Of a stretch of 64,000 nt of DNA, positions 33,699 to 45,111 are shown in pieces. Source of the stretch: Pyrenochaeta sp. MPI-SDFR-AT-0127 (Eukaryota; Ascomycota; Dothideomycetes; Pleosporales; Cucurbitariaceae); NCBI GenBank assembly GCA_020747015.1, contig JAGTJM010000076.1, forward strand, positions 62,001 through 126,000, written 5' to 3'. The notes beneath the pieces were generated by a model. The model did not search any database, was not told where the DNA came from, and worked only from the letters and a program-made list of their open reading frames with translations. Positions within the stretch are counted from its first letter, which is position 1, and every line of letters begins with the position of its first letter. A program made the translations under genes and the position numbers.

Positions 33699-35886
33699 TT
33701 AATGGAAGTCGTTATCATCCAAGAAATTGTTGCCGAAAAGACCGGCATTGCCACCTGCACCTAACCAATTCTCATTGTTGAAAAGATGCATAATTTCATC
33801 ATTCGGTAAGGGGTTGTCTGACGATTGTTGTGCGATTCCAAGAAAGTTACCAGACCCCGCGAAGTAGGCGTTTGCGAGGATGTTCGCATCTTGCACAGTG
33901 CTGTTTGGTGCGGTGGTGCCAGTCATGCACAAACCGTGAGAGTTGCTCGCAGCGCCCGTCAAACTAGACGGGAAGGAGGAGTGATGTCCGTAATACGGTA
34001 GCGAACCCGTCGTTATGGCAGCACCTCGTGGCGTTACTTGACCCGGTAATTGTGTGCCGATGCCCCTGAGATCTGTCTGGCTATGCAAAGGCCGTGAACC
34101 GCTTGGCTGGGCTGCGAATGGGCCAAATGATGTTCTTGGTTCCGAAGCGTTCCTGGGCACGATTGTGGAATTGTGGGTCAACGTCCCACGCAGTCGCGCA
34201 ATGAGGTTCTGAATGGCTACGATGCATGCATCTGGCCAACTGGTGCCTCGCAAGGCGAGGTGCTTGAGAATTTGGATGCTTCTGTCCGCAAGTCTTATTG
34301 TAACGTCGCGCGGCACTTGCTCTTCGGTGGCAGCAAAGAAGATGATGAACACGCTCATCCAAACCGCCCACGTGAACGATGGCCAGAGGAGCGGGGTGAT
34401 CTCATATCCCTGCTGGCCTGGCGAGCCGTCAAAAGCACCAAAGCCTCTTAGCGCCTTATGCAATGTATTGATGACTGAACGCGAGGCAGATATGCACCTT
34501 TGCAGTGCCGCGTTATATGCTGCATCCTTTTTGGAGGTTGCCAACACAGATCGGTGCTGTGCCAAGACAGATTCGAATCGAAGTACGATCAAGGTAACTT
34601 GATGTGGTTTTGTGATAGACGGTGTTTGCTCGTCCTCAGAAAGACAATCATCAACCATGTTCCACCATTTAGAGTGCTCAGCATCTACTTCCATGGACCG
34701 ATCGTCGTCTTCAATATTGCCATGTATTGCAGACTGGTGACGAGTCTCCATGATGGAGCCTCGGATAGTAGCGTGCCGAGCCAGAAACTCAAGTAAATCT
34801 AAACGATCATCGCGTTCTATAGAGGTATTAGTGAACGCTTCATGGTAAAGAAGGACCAAAATGCCTACCATTATGGCTGACCCTGCCCTCACCATGCCGC
34901 TCAGCATGCGGATAGCAGACATCCACGTCATCAGACCGGATCCCCAATGGAGTACCCAGGCGGATACAAATGTACCTATCGATGCAGAAGGTAGTCCAAA
35001 ACAGGCGCTTACGCAACTCTGCCTCTTTGCCCGATAACATATGCATCTGCTCTGGACATCTGTGCAGACCAAGCTGAAAAGCTATGCGCACAACCAGGCC
35101 CTCGAGACGAGATGCAGCATTATATCTATGCATGGTGATCAAAAAAAGCTGGACGCTGACGAGTCCCTGTAGTGACATGATGGAGCTTTCCTCGGTGAGC
35201 ACCAATTGGATGCTGTTGATGGCGTCGTTGTACGAATGAAAAACAAGGCTTGCTGGTAGAGCTTTGGTTGAGGTGTTCATTTGCCGTCGGTCGGCCGCTG
35301 ATATGGACATGATGGAACGGAGAATGACATATCGGAATTGTGAAGCAGATGACGAAGCCACGTGCAGACCTGTTTGTGCAATCTCGCGAAAGTAATCGAG
35401 CATCGAAGGCGCATGGAGATACGGGAAAGCAGGATGCCAGTGGTCGAAGTAACTCTGGCTCCAATCAAGCAGCTCAGCAAAGGTAAATGGAGGCGTTGCG
35501 GTTCCTACTGCTTGAGGAAGCACCTCATCGACGCACCAGAGCCATTTGGAGGCACTCTTCGCGGCACCCGCGGGCAATTGATCATCTTCTCCAGGCGCCG
35601 CATCGCTCTCTGGGGTATGTACGTGATGAATGGAAGCCTGACTTGCCGCTACCAAAGTAGCACGAGATGTTGGACGGGGTTGAGTGGCAGGGCTGGTGCC
35701 AAAGGTGGTACGGCTGGGGTCCTGTGGACTTGTGCCTTCGTTGCCGAATTCTCGGAGCTGTTGGCCCATGGTCTGGAGAAAGGCTCTCCGTTTTCTGGTA
35801 CCCCTCATGTCTTGCCCAGGAACGGTGTCATCTGGGTCGCCATATCGACTTCGGCGTTTGTTGGGCGTCACAGTTGCTTCAGACAT
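33699..35886 (-). CDS. Fungal-specific transcription factor domain protein without visible zinc cluster
   Basis: Two exons, 34893..35886 and 33699..34816, with a 76-bp intron, sum 2112 nt, 703 aa. The middle-homology (Fungal_trans) region spans about residues 150-330: DHWHPAFPYLHAPSMLDYF, VRIAFQLGLHR, LRKRLFWTTFCIDRYICIRLG and GIRSDDVDVCYP. Splicing joins PHAERH to ERDDRLDLLEFLARHA. The N-terminus starts MSEATVTPNKRRSRYGDPDD and has no Zn2Cys6 or C2H2 cysteines. Either an upstream exon was missed or the protein lacks its own DNA-binding domain. The C-terminus is Asn/Gly/acidic-rich (NNFLDDNDFH), like an activation domain. A short Zn2Cys6 gene lies 313 bp upstream on the same strand. Probable regulator of the neighbouring transporter and aldolase. 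Confidence 0.85.
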
Positions 35887-36199
35887 TTAAATGGACAATT
35901 GATGGTCAGGCGTGTCAAGAACATGGCATGAGTGATGTCATGGCGGATTTGCAGCCTGGCAACACCACAAATGAGGCTTATGATCACGAGAATGGTTGTG
36001 AGAGAAAACACGGAATGCTATGAACACAGAACGGTCAAGTTGCCATTGGGGTCTTGGCCATCAGCCCCCGCTTTTACGAGTTTGGACCAAGACATGCGGG
36101 GAAAGACCCATTGTCATTGGACGTCCGACATGTCATTCGCATTCGTTGAAGCTTGATGAATAGAGTGTTTGTGAGATTTTCACAATTAATCTCATTATT
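35887..36199. other. tandem spacer between two regulator genes
   Basis: 313 bp. No in-frame zinc-cluster exon for the downstream gene was found in it. Confidence 0.45.
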
Positions 36200-37005
36200 T
36201 CAAAAGTATTTCCGCCATCTTTCCGCAGTTGATAGGTAGGGATCTCTCGCATCTTCAGCTGATACAGCAATTGTCGCAGGCGGGTGCGTTGTGCTTGATT
36301 CATTGACCTCGGGTATAGTGGGGATTCCTGGCATGGGAGGCGTAACAAGAGGCGACTGCCAGATAGCAACAGGAGTCTGTAGTTGCTGCTGTGCGGTATC
36401 GAGCGGAGGCGGATAGACCACATTCGAGCGTCTTTCCTCATACTGTGCTGACATTGGGGAGGTTTCTGGCCATGCATTGGTTTGAGTAGGGCTGTGATGC
36501 GATGGACCCTCTGCGTCTTCTCGAGCTTCAGCCGCCATAAGCTCCTGCTTCTTGGCCCACCAACTGTGTCGTTGTTCGTCCGTAGAAAGAGGCAGATTCT
36601 TCCACTCTTCAAGCTTGGCCGACTTTGACTGCTTCTGTGAGAAGTTTGCTAGTGACACGCAACTCTGTTTCGATATACGTCGCGAGTCGATCGGTATGTT
36701 CGAGTTGTAGATGGTTGAGAGGAGCTCCAAGACGACAAGTTCGGTTTCAAGCAGTCGCTGTTCAATGATGGAGATGTACCCTGACGGAATACCTCTAACA
36801 CAAGTCTCAATGGATGTATCACAAATCAAAAGCCTCCTCACCTTTTGTTGATCGGCGGGTATCGACAAGCTGTGCCAGACGAGGTGCACTGAGAACAAGT
36901 TGGAAGCTCCCGGTCGCACCTTGACTTTTTGTTTCGACAACATTCGCACGCAATAGGATGGTACGTACTCGAATCTTCCTGCGCTGTCTCAGTAATCAAG
37001 CACAT
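36200..37005 (-). CDS. Short Zn2Cys6 protein without middle-homology domain
   Basis: Two exons, 36842..37005 and 36200..36794, with a 47-bp intron, sum 759 nt, 252 aa. The Zn2Cys6 cluster is CECCRNKKSRCDRELPTCSQCTSSGTAC, shown here by its cysteine spacing CX2CX6CX6CX2CX6C (about residues 20-47). It is followed by IPSGYISIIEQRLLETELV, a linker/dimerisation helix common after such clusters. The remainder is Pro/Thr/Gln-rich with no Fungal_trans domain. Start taken at MCLITETAQED; an upstream ATG at 37137 is in frame but yields an odd leader. Probable DNA-binding regulator. It could pair with the codirectional downstream protein that has only the middle domain. Confidence 0.8.
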
Positions 37006-37647
37006 CTGCCAAGAATAACACTCAGGGGTAGTCAAAACAACGTACCATTGCATGACCCACCGCAGACGTAAAGGCAGAAAGTGACATCTTTCTTCGTGTC
37101 GAGCCGGACTTGACTTTGTCCTAGCGCGGCTCGCCATCCACCGTTCTTGTACTTGTCCCGCACATTCAACGCTAACCCGATCACTAATCCCCGGTCTGGG
37201 ATTGAAACGCCGCTAACACTGTTCCATCTTAGCAATCTTTTCATCTTACTAACAAATTCTCCTCTTACGAATCCTGATTTGTTCATCGGCATTGTTCCGG
37301 TTTCTCACATTATGCTTACAAAATTGGACAGAGCAGACAAAACACCAGAACGCCATGCTGTCCATTGCTACGCACGTTAGAAAACGTAATTTGATTAGAT
37401 GAGTAGAGCTGAATTCGCTGCCCACGCTTATGATTGCGGCTTGAACCCTGACATATTGTGTAATCCTTAAGGACAAGGGCCATGTGCGGAATTCTCAGAG
37501 TTGTGCTTAGAGACAGGTGTTGAGTGACAGTATATCTGGGATGTACGAGTCGCAGTGGGAGGTATCACAGATCAAAGATTCAGGCTTTTCAAAATACGCA
37601 AAGAAGAAAATTTTCATCAATTGCAGCCGCTTGTTGAATCGTCTCAA
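37006..37647. promoter_or_regulatory. divergent promoter of Zn2Cys6 gene and MBL-fold gene
   Basis: 642 bp between divergent starts. No clear element beyond scattered CGG triplets. Confidence 0.35.
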
Positions 37648-38616
37648 ATGAAGTCATCTCATCTCTTCGCACTCTCAGCGTTCAGTGCAGCAATATGTGC
37701 TTCAAAACTACGCGTCGAAACCTTCATAAACGATGGACCCTCCCTAAACATGGTGTCTTCCTTAATCATCGGCTCCAACGCCTCTATACTCATCGACATG
37801 CCACTCGCCATCCCACAGGCGCAAGCGCTTGCAGCCTGGGTATCCAGCACGACCGATACGCCGCTCATCGCCGTCTTCACCACCCATTTCCACCCAGATC
37901 ACTACCTCAGCGGGGCGGCACTACTATCCCACTTTCCATCTACCAAATACTTTGCGAATTCTGGGGCTGTCGCACACATACAAAATGAGGCTGCGGAACA
38001 AGTTCGGGCTTGGGGTGGCATTTTGGGAGCAGGGTCTGTGAGTGAGGAGCCTGTGCTTCCAATGCCCTATGATTTCACATTCTTCACGCTACCCGGGGAT
38101 GAGGATGAGCCAATCAATTTGCTCAGTCCGTTGGTCGGGGATACAGTGGATGAGACGCTGTTTTGGATTCCATCGATTGAGACTTTGGTTGCAGGTGATG
38201 CGGTGTATGCAAAAGACATGCATCTCTGGCTGGCCGACCTCGCCACGCCGGCGTTGACTGACGCCTGGCTTTCGACTTTAGACTTCATCGAGTATCTGCA
38301 ACCCCGCCGCATTATACCCGGCCACGCGGTTTCCACAAAGAGCTTCTGCAATCTGGAGGACTTGAAGCACAGTCGAGACTATGTAACGTTCTTCAAGGAG
38401 CGGATACAGGCCGAAGGTGCTGATGCGTTCACGTCGCAGGAGATCTTTGGTATGTTCGACGAGAAATTCCCAGGCATTCTTTCGCAAAACTCCGCGGTAA
38501 TTCTGAATATTTCCAGCGAGAATTTCGGAAGGGGTGGGGTGGAGAAGGAACATTATTTCGATCTGAAGGCTTTCAACTCGACGGAGATATTGGAAGGGTG
38601 GGAATTTGGTATCTAG
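37648..38616 (+). CDS. Secreted metallo-beta-lactamase-fold hydrolase
   Basis: Single exon, 322 aa from ATG at 37648. The open frame extends 31 codons further up, but this start gives signal peptide MKSSHLFALSAFSAAICAS. The zinc motif HxHxDH is intact: TTHFHPDHYLSG (H80, H82, D84, H85). Further ligand candidates are VAGDAVYAKDMHLW and IPGHAVS. Overall it is like the glyoxalase II/lactonase branch of the MBL superfamily, hydrolases of lactones, thioesters or similar. Being exported next to an organic-anion transporter and an aldolase, it might open a sugar lactone outside the cell. That is a guess from context. Confidence 0.9.
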   Translation: MKSSHLFALSAFSAAICASKLRVETFINDGPSLNMVSSLIIGSNASILIDMPLAIPQAQALAAWVSSTTDTPLIAVFTTHFHPDHYLSGAALLSHFPSTKYFANSGAVAHIQNEAAEQVRAWGGILGAGSVSEEPVLPMPYDFTFFTLPGDEDEPINLLSPLVGDTVDETLFWIPSIETLVAGDAVYAKDMHLWLADLATPALTDAWLSTLDFIEYLQPRRIIPGHAVSTKSFCNLEDLKHSRDYVTFFKERIQAEGADAFTSQEIFGMFDEKFPGILSQNSAVILNISSENFGRGGVEKEHYFDLKAFNSTEILEGWEFGI

Positions 38617-40262
38617 AATGGGAATTTGCAGTTATTTTCTAGAGTTAGATATTCATCAAAACGTGGCTGCTCGCATGCACGAAATAGCATATTGTTCCCC
38701 GCATATTGAACCTAGAGTGGACGGCTGGTGCGTAACAATTAGGCCGTAGACTGTACAGAGGTACATAATAGATAAATCGCCATTTTCATCAATTTTCCAA
38801 CACAGCTTCTGACGCCTGACTGCATCTCGTGTAGGGGTCACCCGCAATGCTCCTTTTCAATCATTAACGATATATGTCGCAGGCGAGGCAAAGCCCAAGG
38901 AGTTTGCTCTGTACTCGTAGTCGTGCCATGACCATTGCAGATTATGCTAGGCTAGGATGTTCATTATGAGAGACGACAAGACCACACTGGCTCTCATCAG
39001 TGAACAATCAACTCTTCCTTTTAACACATAAAAGCAAAAACTTGGGCTTAATGCAGCGGGCAATCATCCACATACCCTATCCTTTGGGGTAAGCTGTAGA
39101 ATTAACGTATTCCACTGTCACTTAGATAGCACAATAGAGTTCCAGTTCTAAATACTTATCATGCTGCATACCCAGAGCGAATGGTCACCGGCTTATCTCC
39201 CACACTATCTTGGTCACCGTGGCTAGCCCAGTATCTCTTTTCATCACGCCAGTATCACAATAACCTCAGCCATGCGAAGAATCCAGGAAATGTGGACTGT
39301 ACCAGCAAGATACCACGAATGTGGCCGTCCGCATCAGCGCCTTCAAAGAGCTTGGAACAGCGATATGTCTCGTTGGCCTGCAACATTAACATAGCTTTTG
39401 TGAGAGGAAGTACTTTGGGGTTTCAAGTTAGTTGCACGCTTGATGAAACGGAGAATCATGTATTCCTCTGTGGGGACGGTGATATGAGGGCTGACATGGG
39501 CTTTGCGAGATTTCTGCTCACTTTGCGGCAAAATGAACGTTCTCATGATTCATCTAAATAATGGTCATGTAACCAGAATGACGACTTGGAAGACAAGTAT
39601 GGCCTGGTGCTGGAAGAAGAACATAGACTCCTGGATATGGGCGAACCAATGTCGCATCTGAACATTGATTGTCTAGTGATCATCTCAACGAGGACTGTTC
39701 AACATCTGTATATATCAAGTCAAAGTCTCGACTCGAAACTCAGTTCTACAAATTGGAGTTGAAGTGGTTGAGAACAATAAGACTCACACAATGCGCTGCA
39801 AGGTATAGGAGCGCATAATGTGGAAACTGATTGTGATTTTGAAGTTCTGGTATCAAGCGTCCTCAGACGCGTTGGAAACAAAGGATCACACATTTCTCTT
39901 TATTTCAGTCGCCTCCGAACACAACTGTCTTGTATTTCCGTAAGCCAGTAAGCTAAAGAAAAAAGAACATATATTCTACATGGCAGTGTTTTAGAGATGA
40001 ATATCGCTAGAACCTAATAGATTGCGCAAAACAAATTCCTGTAGTGAGTACATGAAGTTGGGTGATCGAGGACTTTTGACATTTCGCTTGTGTTTAGAGG
40101 TCCCGTATGGTGATTGCGGCGTTTGACTGTGTTCTCTTTCTGCCATTCATACAAAGTTATTATTGTCTTTCACCAAAGTTCTTTGTTTTGTTCCTTCATA
40201 AAAGCTCAACAGATACCTGGCTCTTCTCATGTATCTCTGCTTTTAATTCATTCTTTTACAAC
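38617..40262. other. intergenic, no gene seen
   Basis: 1.6 kb. An open frame continues upstream of the next gene to 40107, but its composition (hydrophobic, Cys/Phe-rich) does not look like the true protein start. Nothing else recognised. Confidence 0.45.
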
Positions 40263-41858
40263 ATGACTGCACACAATCGACGCTTCGAACGAGGAAGCAT
40301 AGCTGCCGGGCTCAGTTCTGTCGGCCTACGCTCGCCATTGGCACTGCCACCTCTCATGGACAAATGCACTGACGGCATGCGGGGATTTTGCACATTTTTA
40401 CGTCCAGAATCTTCATCGACAATATTCCACTGCTGCACAATGTCGCTCTACCGGTACATTATCCGCTCGCATTACAGGTTTCCTACATCATTGGACAGAC
40501 GATTTCCTGGTGCACATCCTCTATGCGCATGTATAATGTCCCCATCTCAACACTCTAGGCTTCCACAATTTCATCTTAACCATACTCCGTACATGCAAGC
40601 GATACAAGTTCAAGTGTACATACCTTTTGCTCGCAACTTACGCCATTGGCTCATCGTTGATCCCACACCGCCACTACAGCCTCTAATCGCAGACGATTGT
40701 GATACTAAAGCCACCGTTTTCGATAGCAGGCTGGGCACGAAAACTCTGCTGGAGCACCAGACTACTCTCGCGAAGCATGTTCCTGCTGACTGGTCAGATC
40801 TATGGACAGCCGCACAACAGGAGATTTTAGATGCGCAGAATAATATTATACGGCTGCAGGAGGAGCTCAACCATGCCAAGAAGAGGAACCATGGCTTGGA
40901 CAAAGAGCTCGGAGTTATGGCGCAGCGATGCGTGAATGAAATTGACAAACAGGTACAACACGAGAGCCGGGCAGCTAGCCTGCTAGTCGAAAAGTACGCC
41001 TTGCTGGGCGATAAAGAGAAGCTTCTCCGCGAAAAGAAGAAGCTCGCTGATGACAACAGGAGGCTTATCCGCGAAAAAAAGGCATGCGAGGACATACTCC
41101 TGAGTAAAGAGGAAGATCACAAGTCTAGACTAGTCCTGCACAAGCAGGCGGCTGAGCGCTGTCTGGAGCATACTGTGATGGCAATAGAGAAGAGTCAATT
41201 TCAGCTGCATGGTGAACACACTCATCGGATCCAAGAACTCAAAGCACAAAACCAAGAGCTAAAGGCCCAACTCCAAGTCTTGGAAATCCAGCACCAGGAA
41301 CTAAACACAAAGAATCACGGGCTTGAAGCAAAACACAGAGAGGTGGAATTGCTGCATGCTGAATTGAGAGCCCGGTATATTGCTTTGGATGGTACACACA
41401 AAGGACTGAAGGGTCATTACGAGGAGCTGGCGGCACGATATGATGATTTCCATACTTCCTCCGTCAATACCTCCACACACCTTGAGTACACCACATGCGA
41501 ACACAATACTGCACGCGCACATAACACGCAACTTGTCGAAGAATCCTCAAATATTCAGTCCATACTATCCAATAACGTGAGAACACAAAAAGACAACGCT
41601 GCAGCTCTCAAGGACTCGAAGGCAATCTCGTCGACGTCCGCAGAGAAGCTAAATGTTGCGAGTTCAATCGCCCAGCCGCCGACAGTGAAGAAAAAGGAGT
41701 GTAGATTCATGATGCTTGGTGTCAGGTGCATGCCCAAGTTCCGACGGGCGGTAGTTCCAGCGGGTAAGGAGGAGAATGAGCAGAAACGTAAGCCAAGGAA
41801 CGAGCAGACTAATGAGCAAAAACCCCGGCAGAGACAGGAAGAGTCAACTGAAATGTGA
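40263..41858 (+). CDS. Lineage-specific long coiled-coil protein
   Basis: 531 aa from the ATG at 40263; the start is uncertain and could be 40107 or further down. Residues about 190-420 form a long coiled coil with heptads and repeated phrases (QNQELKAQ, HQELNTKNHGLEAKH, HAELRARYIAL). The N-terminal 150 residues are of mixed, not clearly coding, composition. The C-terminus is strongly basic and Gln/Glu-rich (KPRNEQTNEQKPRQRQEE). No catalytic motif. Function unknown; a scaffold or filament role would fit the shape only. A second coiled-coil gene lies at 45112-46296. Confidence 0.6.
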   Translation: MTAHNRRFERGSIAAGLSSVGLRSPLALPPLMDKCTDGMRGFCTFLRPESSSTIFHCCTMSLYRYIIRSHYRFPTSLDRRFPGAHPLCACIMSPSQHSRLPQFHLNHTPYMQAIQVQVYIPFARNLRHWLIVDPTPPLQPLIADDCDTKATVFDSRLGTKTLLEHQTTLAKHVPADWSDLWTAAQQEILDAQNNIIRLQEELNHAKKRNHGLDKELGVMAQRCVNEIDKQVQHESRAASLLVEKYALLGDKEKLLREKKKLADDNRRLIREKKACEDILLSKEEDHKSRLVLHKQAAERCLEHTVMAIEKSQFQLHGEHTHRIQELKAQNQELKAQLQVLEIQHQELNTKNHGLEAKHREVELLHAELRARYIALDGTHKGLKGHYEELAARYDDFHTSSVNTSTHLEYTTCEHNTARAHNTQLVEESSNIQSILSNNVRTQKDNAAALKDSKAISSTSAEKLNVASSIAQPPTVKKKECRFMMLGVRCMPKFRRAVVPAGKEENEQKRKPRNEQTNEQKPRQRQEESTEM

Positions 41859-43188
41859 ATGCATGGTTACAAGGCCTGTCATCGCATGCGTTGAATTCCG
41901 TACTACAGGTTGTAGGCCCTACATTTGCAAGTCGAATATGAATGGCGCAAGTTTGTGTCATTACAAAGGAAAGGGGATGGGAGTCGTCTCTAGCGTTGCA
42001 GGTTGGGTCTATAGGGAGTTATGTGGATTTAAGTTCAATGAGATCGAAGTTGCGATACTGTTGGCGTAATTCTGTGGTTCAGGGTAGAGGAGAGGTTTTT
42101 GTCTCAACGTGAATGTGGCCAGACTGGAATAGCTTGTCCTGTTCGCGACTCACCATTCCCAATTGAACAAACTCAATGAGATCTGTGGGTCTTTATATAG
42201 CCCTTTCAGTAATTTTGCTCCTACATGCATACACTATCGCACTTCACAATTGTTAGTAGTTCAGATTATGTGTGATGTGGTGCGAAAGCCCTATCGAAGC
42301 GGTCAATTGCTTTGCAACGGAGGGACAAGGGGGGGGGTAAGATATCGACCTGGGGTATATAGTGATGACCTGGGAGTATAGCATCTGGTTTGGTTAGATG
42401 GTTCATTGAGACTCGGCCGGGAATCGAGCCAAATGAGTCAAGACCGCGACAGCTGTGCAATCATGAGTAATTGTAGCTGTCACTAGTGGACATTTTCATT
42501 AGCTTGTTAGTAGTTGTTGAAAATCATAACGTGGAAACGACTGCCGATGATAGTGAGAAACCAAAATTATGGTTTGGTAATCTAGATGATGCGCGAGTCA
42601 GCCTATCGACTGCGTGATGCAAGCCTAGTGAACAAACACAGCAGTTAGTCCAGTCAGTGTTCGAACGTGTATTAATTGGCAGCAACACATTTCAGAGGTA
42701 GCCTGGAGAAGAACTATCAGTCGGAGGACCATGTTAGCATGGTAACATAGTGATGGTGAGAGTGATACGCGTACCTTTGAACTCTGTGTCAGATCAACTA
42801 GCGGTGAACAAGGATTGATGGTGCACGCAGGTAAGATTGCGATTACTTTTGAGATGACGGCGAGAAATGTAACTCTTGTTAAGGGTGAGGGAGTGGGTTT
42901 GAACTGGCAGAGGCCGACTGGAGACGAATCGTTCGTATGGTACTCAAAAGTGCAGAAAGAACACAAAGATTTTATGATTGTAGTCAACACGTAGCACTGC
43001 CGTTTCGCACGCCCACTATCGTAATGCTAGGCTCCGGGTCGTCGGATTAGTGAATGGGCCGTTCGCCGACGGCAGAGTGGTGCCCGACGGTGTCGAACAG
43101 ACCCGATCCGTTGACCGAGCGCCACTATACCAGGACGTTGGATCTACATCACACCGTACCTGTCTCGTTCAACACAGCCGCTACAAAA
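41859..43188. other. intergenic, no gene seen
   Basis: 1.3 kb with a G10 run near 42330. The last 130 bp are open in frame with the squalene synthase but lack family sequence, so they are taken as 5' UTR. Confidence 0.45.
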
Positions 43189-44592
43189 ATGTCCTCGATC
43201 TTAGGACCCTTTTACTACCTATTTCACATACAGGAGCTGCGGGCTATTGTTCAGTGGAAAACTTGGCGCAGACCTGTTCACGAACGACACAAGGCCGCCG
43301 AGTCACATGATGTCAAGGAATGCTTCCGCTTTCTCGCATTGACCTCGCGCTCTTTTGTTGCCGTCGTCCTGGAGCTACACCCTGAGCTGTTCATGCCAGT
43401 ATGCATCTTCTATCTAATTCTCCGTGGCCTCGACACTATCGAGGACGACATGACTATCAGCATTGGCAACAAGGAAGTTCTATTACGCAACTTCCATACC
43501 CACATTGACGATGAGAGCTGGACTTATAATGGCAACGGCCCAGATGAGAAAGATAAGGAGCTACTTGTCAAATTCGGCTGCGTGACTCGAGAGTTCAACA
43601 AGATCAAGGACGAATACAAGACCGTAATCAAAGATATTACTAAGCGTATGGGCAATGGCATGGCCGACTACGTCACAGACGCAGAGGTGAGAACAACGAA
43701 AGACTACGAGCTGTACTGCCACCACGTTGCGGGACTCGTCGGCGAGGGATTGACACGGCTTTTGATAAAAGCAAATTTCGCAGACCCGAAGCTGCTAGAA
43801 GAACCAAAATTAATGGAGTCAATGGGCCAGCTCCTACAGCAAACCAACATAATCAGGGACGTTCACGAGGATCACAAAGAGAAGCGATACTTCTGGCCTA
43901 AAGAGGTATGGGGAAAGTATACCGACGATTTCGCCAAGCTTTTCCTGCGACAACACCGTCAGAAGGCACTACAATGCAGCAGTGAGATGGTACTCATAGC
44001 GTTGACGAGGGTGGAAGATTGTCTCATATACATGGCACGCGTTTACGACCAGTCAGTCTTCAACTTCGTCGCCATACCGCAGTCCATGGCAATTGCCACG
44101 CTCGAGCTCTGCTTTCAGAACCCAGCAATCTTCGAACGAAACATAAAGATTTCAAAAGGAGCAGCCTGCCAGCTCATGCTCGAGTCAACAAAGGACATGC
44201 AAAGTCTTTGCGCAGCGTTCATGCGATACTCGAAGAGAATCCAGGAAAAGAACCGCCCCGGCGATCCTCTTTTCCATGGCATCAATAGTGCCTGTGACAA
44301 GATTGAGCGTTTTGCCGTGACTCTATTCCCCAACCTCAATGACACATATGATGGGAAGGATCCAATGTACCTGATAATTGTCATGCTCATGACGCTTGGC
44401 GCTGTCATGGCTGTGGTGGTAAAATGTGCCCTTCACCTTGAAGACTTCAAGCTAACAGATATGATAGTTGGCGAAACGTTAGATATGCGCTGCATGCGTT
44501 ATTCATGGCCACTTCAATCATGGCCTGGACGAGATGGTTTCTCTCAATCTATGTCCTCCAGAGTGGCAATTGGAAGCATATTGACTTTGTAG
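43189..44592 (+). CDS. erg9-like: Squalene synthase (farnesyl-diphosphate farnesyltransferase), divergent copy
   Basis: Reads 467 aa from MSSILGPFYYLFHIQELRAI, the family N-terminus. It condenses two farnesyl diphosphates to squalene with NADPH on the ER membrane. Both Asp-rich motifs are present: LRGLDTIEDDM (about residue 83) and NIIRDVHEDHKE (about 220, usually RDYLEDI). Also LVGEGLTRLLI, YFWPKEVWGKY and VYDQSVFNFVAIPQSMAIATL. One hydrophobic segment (MYLIIVMLMTLGAVMAVVV) is near 400. The ending after EDFK does not look like the family. A second frame, open 44442..44600, encodes a good membrane segment (ALHALFMATSIMAWTRWFL) before a TAG at 44601. That suggests a one-base loss near 44447, a missed splice or a real divergent tail. 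The catalytic domain is complete. Confidence 0.9.
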   Translation: MSSILGPFYYLFHIQELRAIVQWKTWRRPVHERHKAAESHDVKECFRFLALTSRSFVAVVLELHPELFMPVCIFYLILRGLDTIEDDMTISIGNKEVLLRNFHTHIDDESWTYNGNGPDEKDKELLVKFGCVTREFNKIKDEYKTVIKDITKRMGNGMADYVTDAEVRTTKDYELYCHHVAGLVGEGLTRLLIKANFADPKLLEEPKLMESMGQLLQQTNIIRDVHEDHKEKRYFWPKEVWGKYTDDFAKLFLRQHRQKALQCSSEMVLIALTRVEDCLIYMARVYDQSVFNFVAIPQSMAIATLELCFQNPAIFERNIKISKGAACQLMLESTKDMQSLCAAFMRYSKRIQEKNRPGDPLFHGINSACDKIERFAVTLFPNLNDTYDGKDPMYLIIVMLMTLGAVMAVVVKCALHLEDFKLTDMIVGETLDMRCMRYSWPLQSWPGRDGFSQSMSSRVAIGSILTL

Positions 44593-45111
44593 GGAGACTT
44601 TAGCCAAAGTTTTTCATGGTATAGTACACTAGTAGGCCGCTACGTTGAGCGAAATATACTGCAGAGCCGACCATACCCTTATGTATAGTTAGTAGGTGCA
44701 TGACGAGATTCGTATTTCTCTGCTCTAAAAACATTGAAAATATCTAATGTACCTTGATCAAGTGATGACTGATATGCTTCACGTGTGGATAGTTGTATTT
44801 TCAGCGTAATACAAGTTGTGCTATCGTGGGTAAAGTTTTACTGTGATGGTATTTACCAAATTCAGATACTTACAAGCATGCAGCTGTCGCGGTTGGACAA
44901 AGCAAACGACCGTAACGCAGGTGAACTGTGATCAAACTCAACTATCGGACATCTTTTCATACTTTCACACTGCTAGCAGATAATAGCTTTTCTAAAAGGA
45001 AAATATCTTGGAGGTGGATGACAAGAATACTAGAGCACCACTAGTAGACAATATCTGTGATGGGGAAGCTGTAAAATCTCCAAATCTCCTTCAAGTTGCA
45101 AATGGACAATG
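44593..45111. other. convergent intergenic spacer
   Basis: 519 bp between two 3' ends. No gene seen. Confidence 0.5.

Noticed and set aside
42403..42440. tRNA-like T-loop sequence (minus strand GGCTCGATTCCC)
   Set aside because: No matching acceptor, D or anticodon stems could be formed around it.
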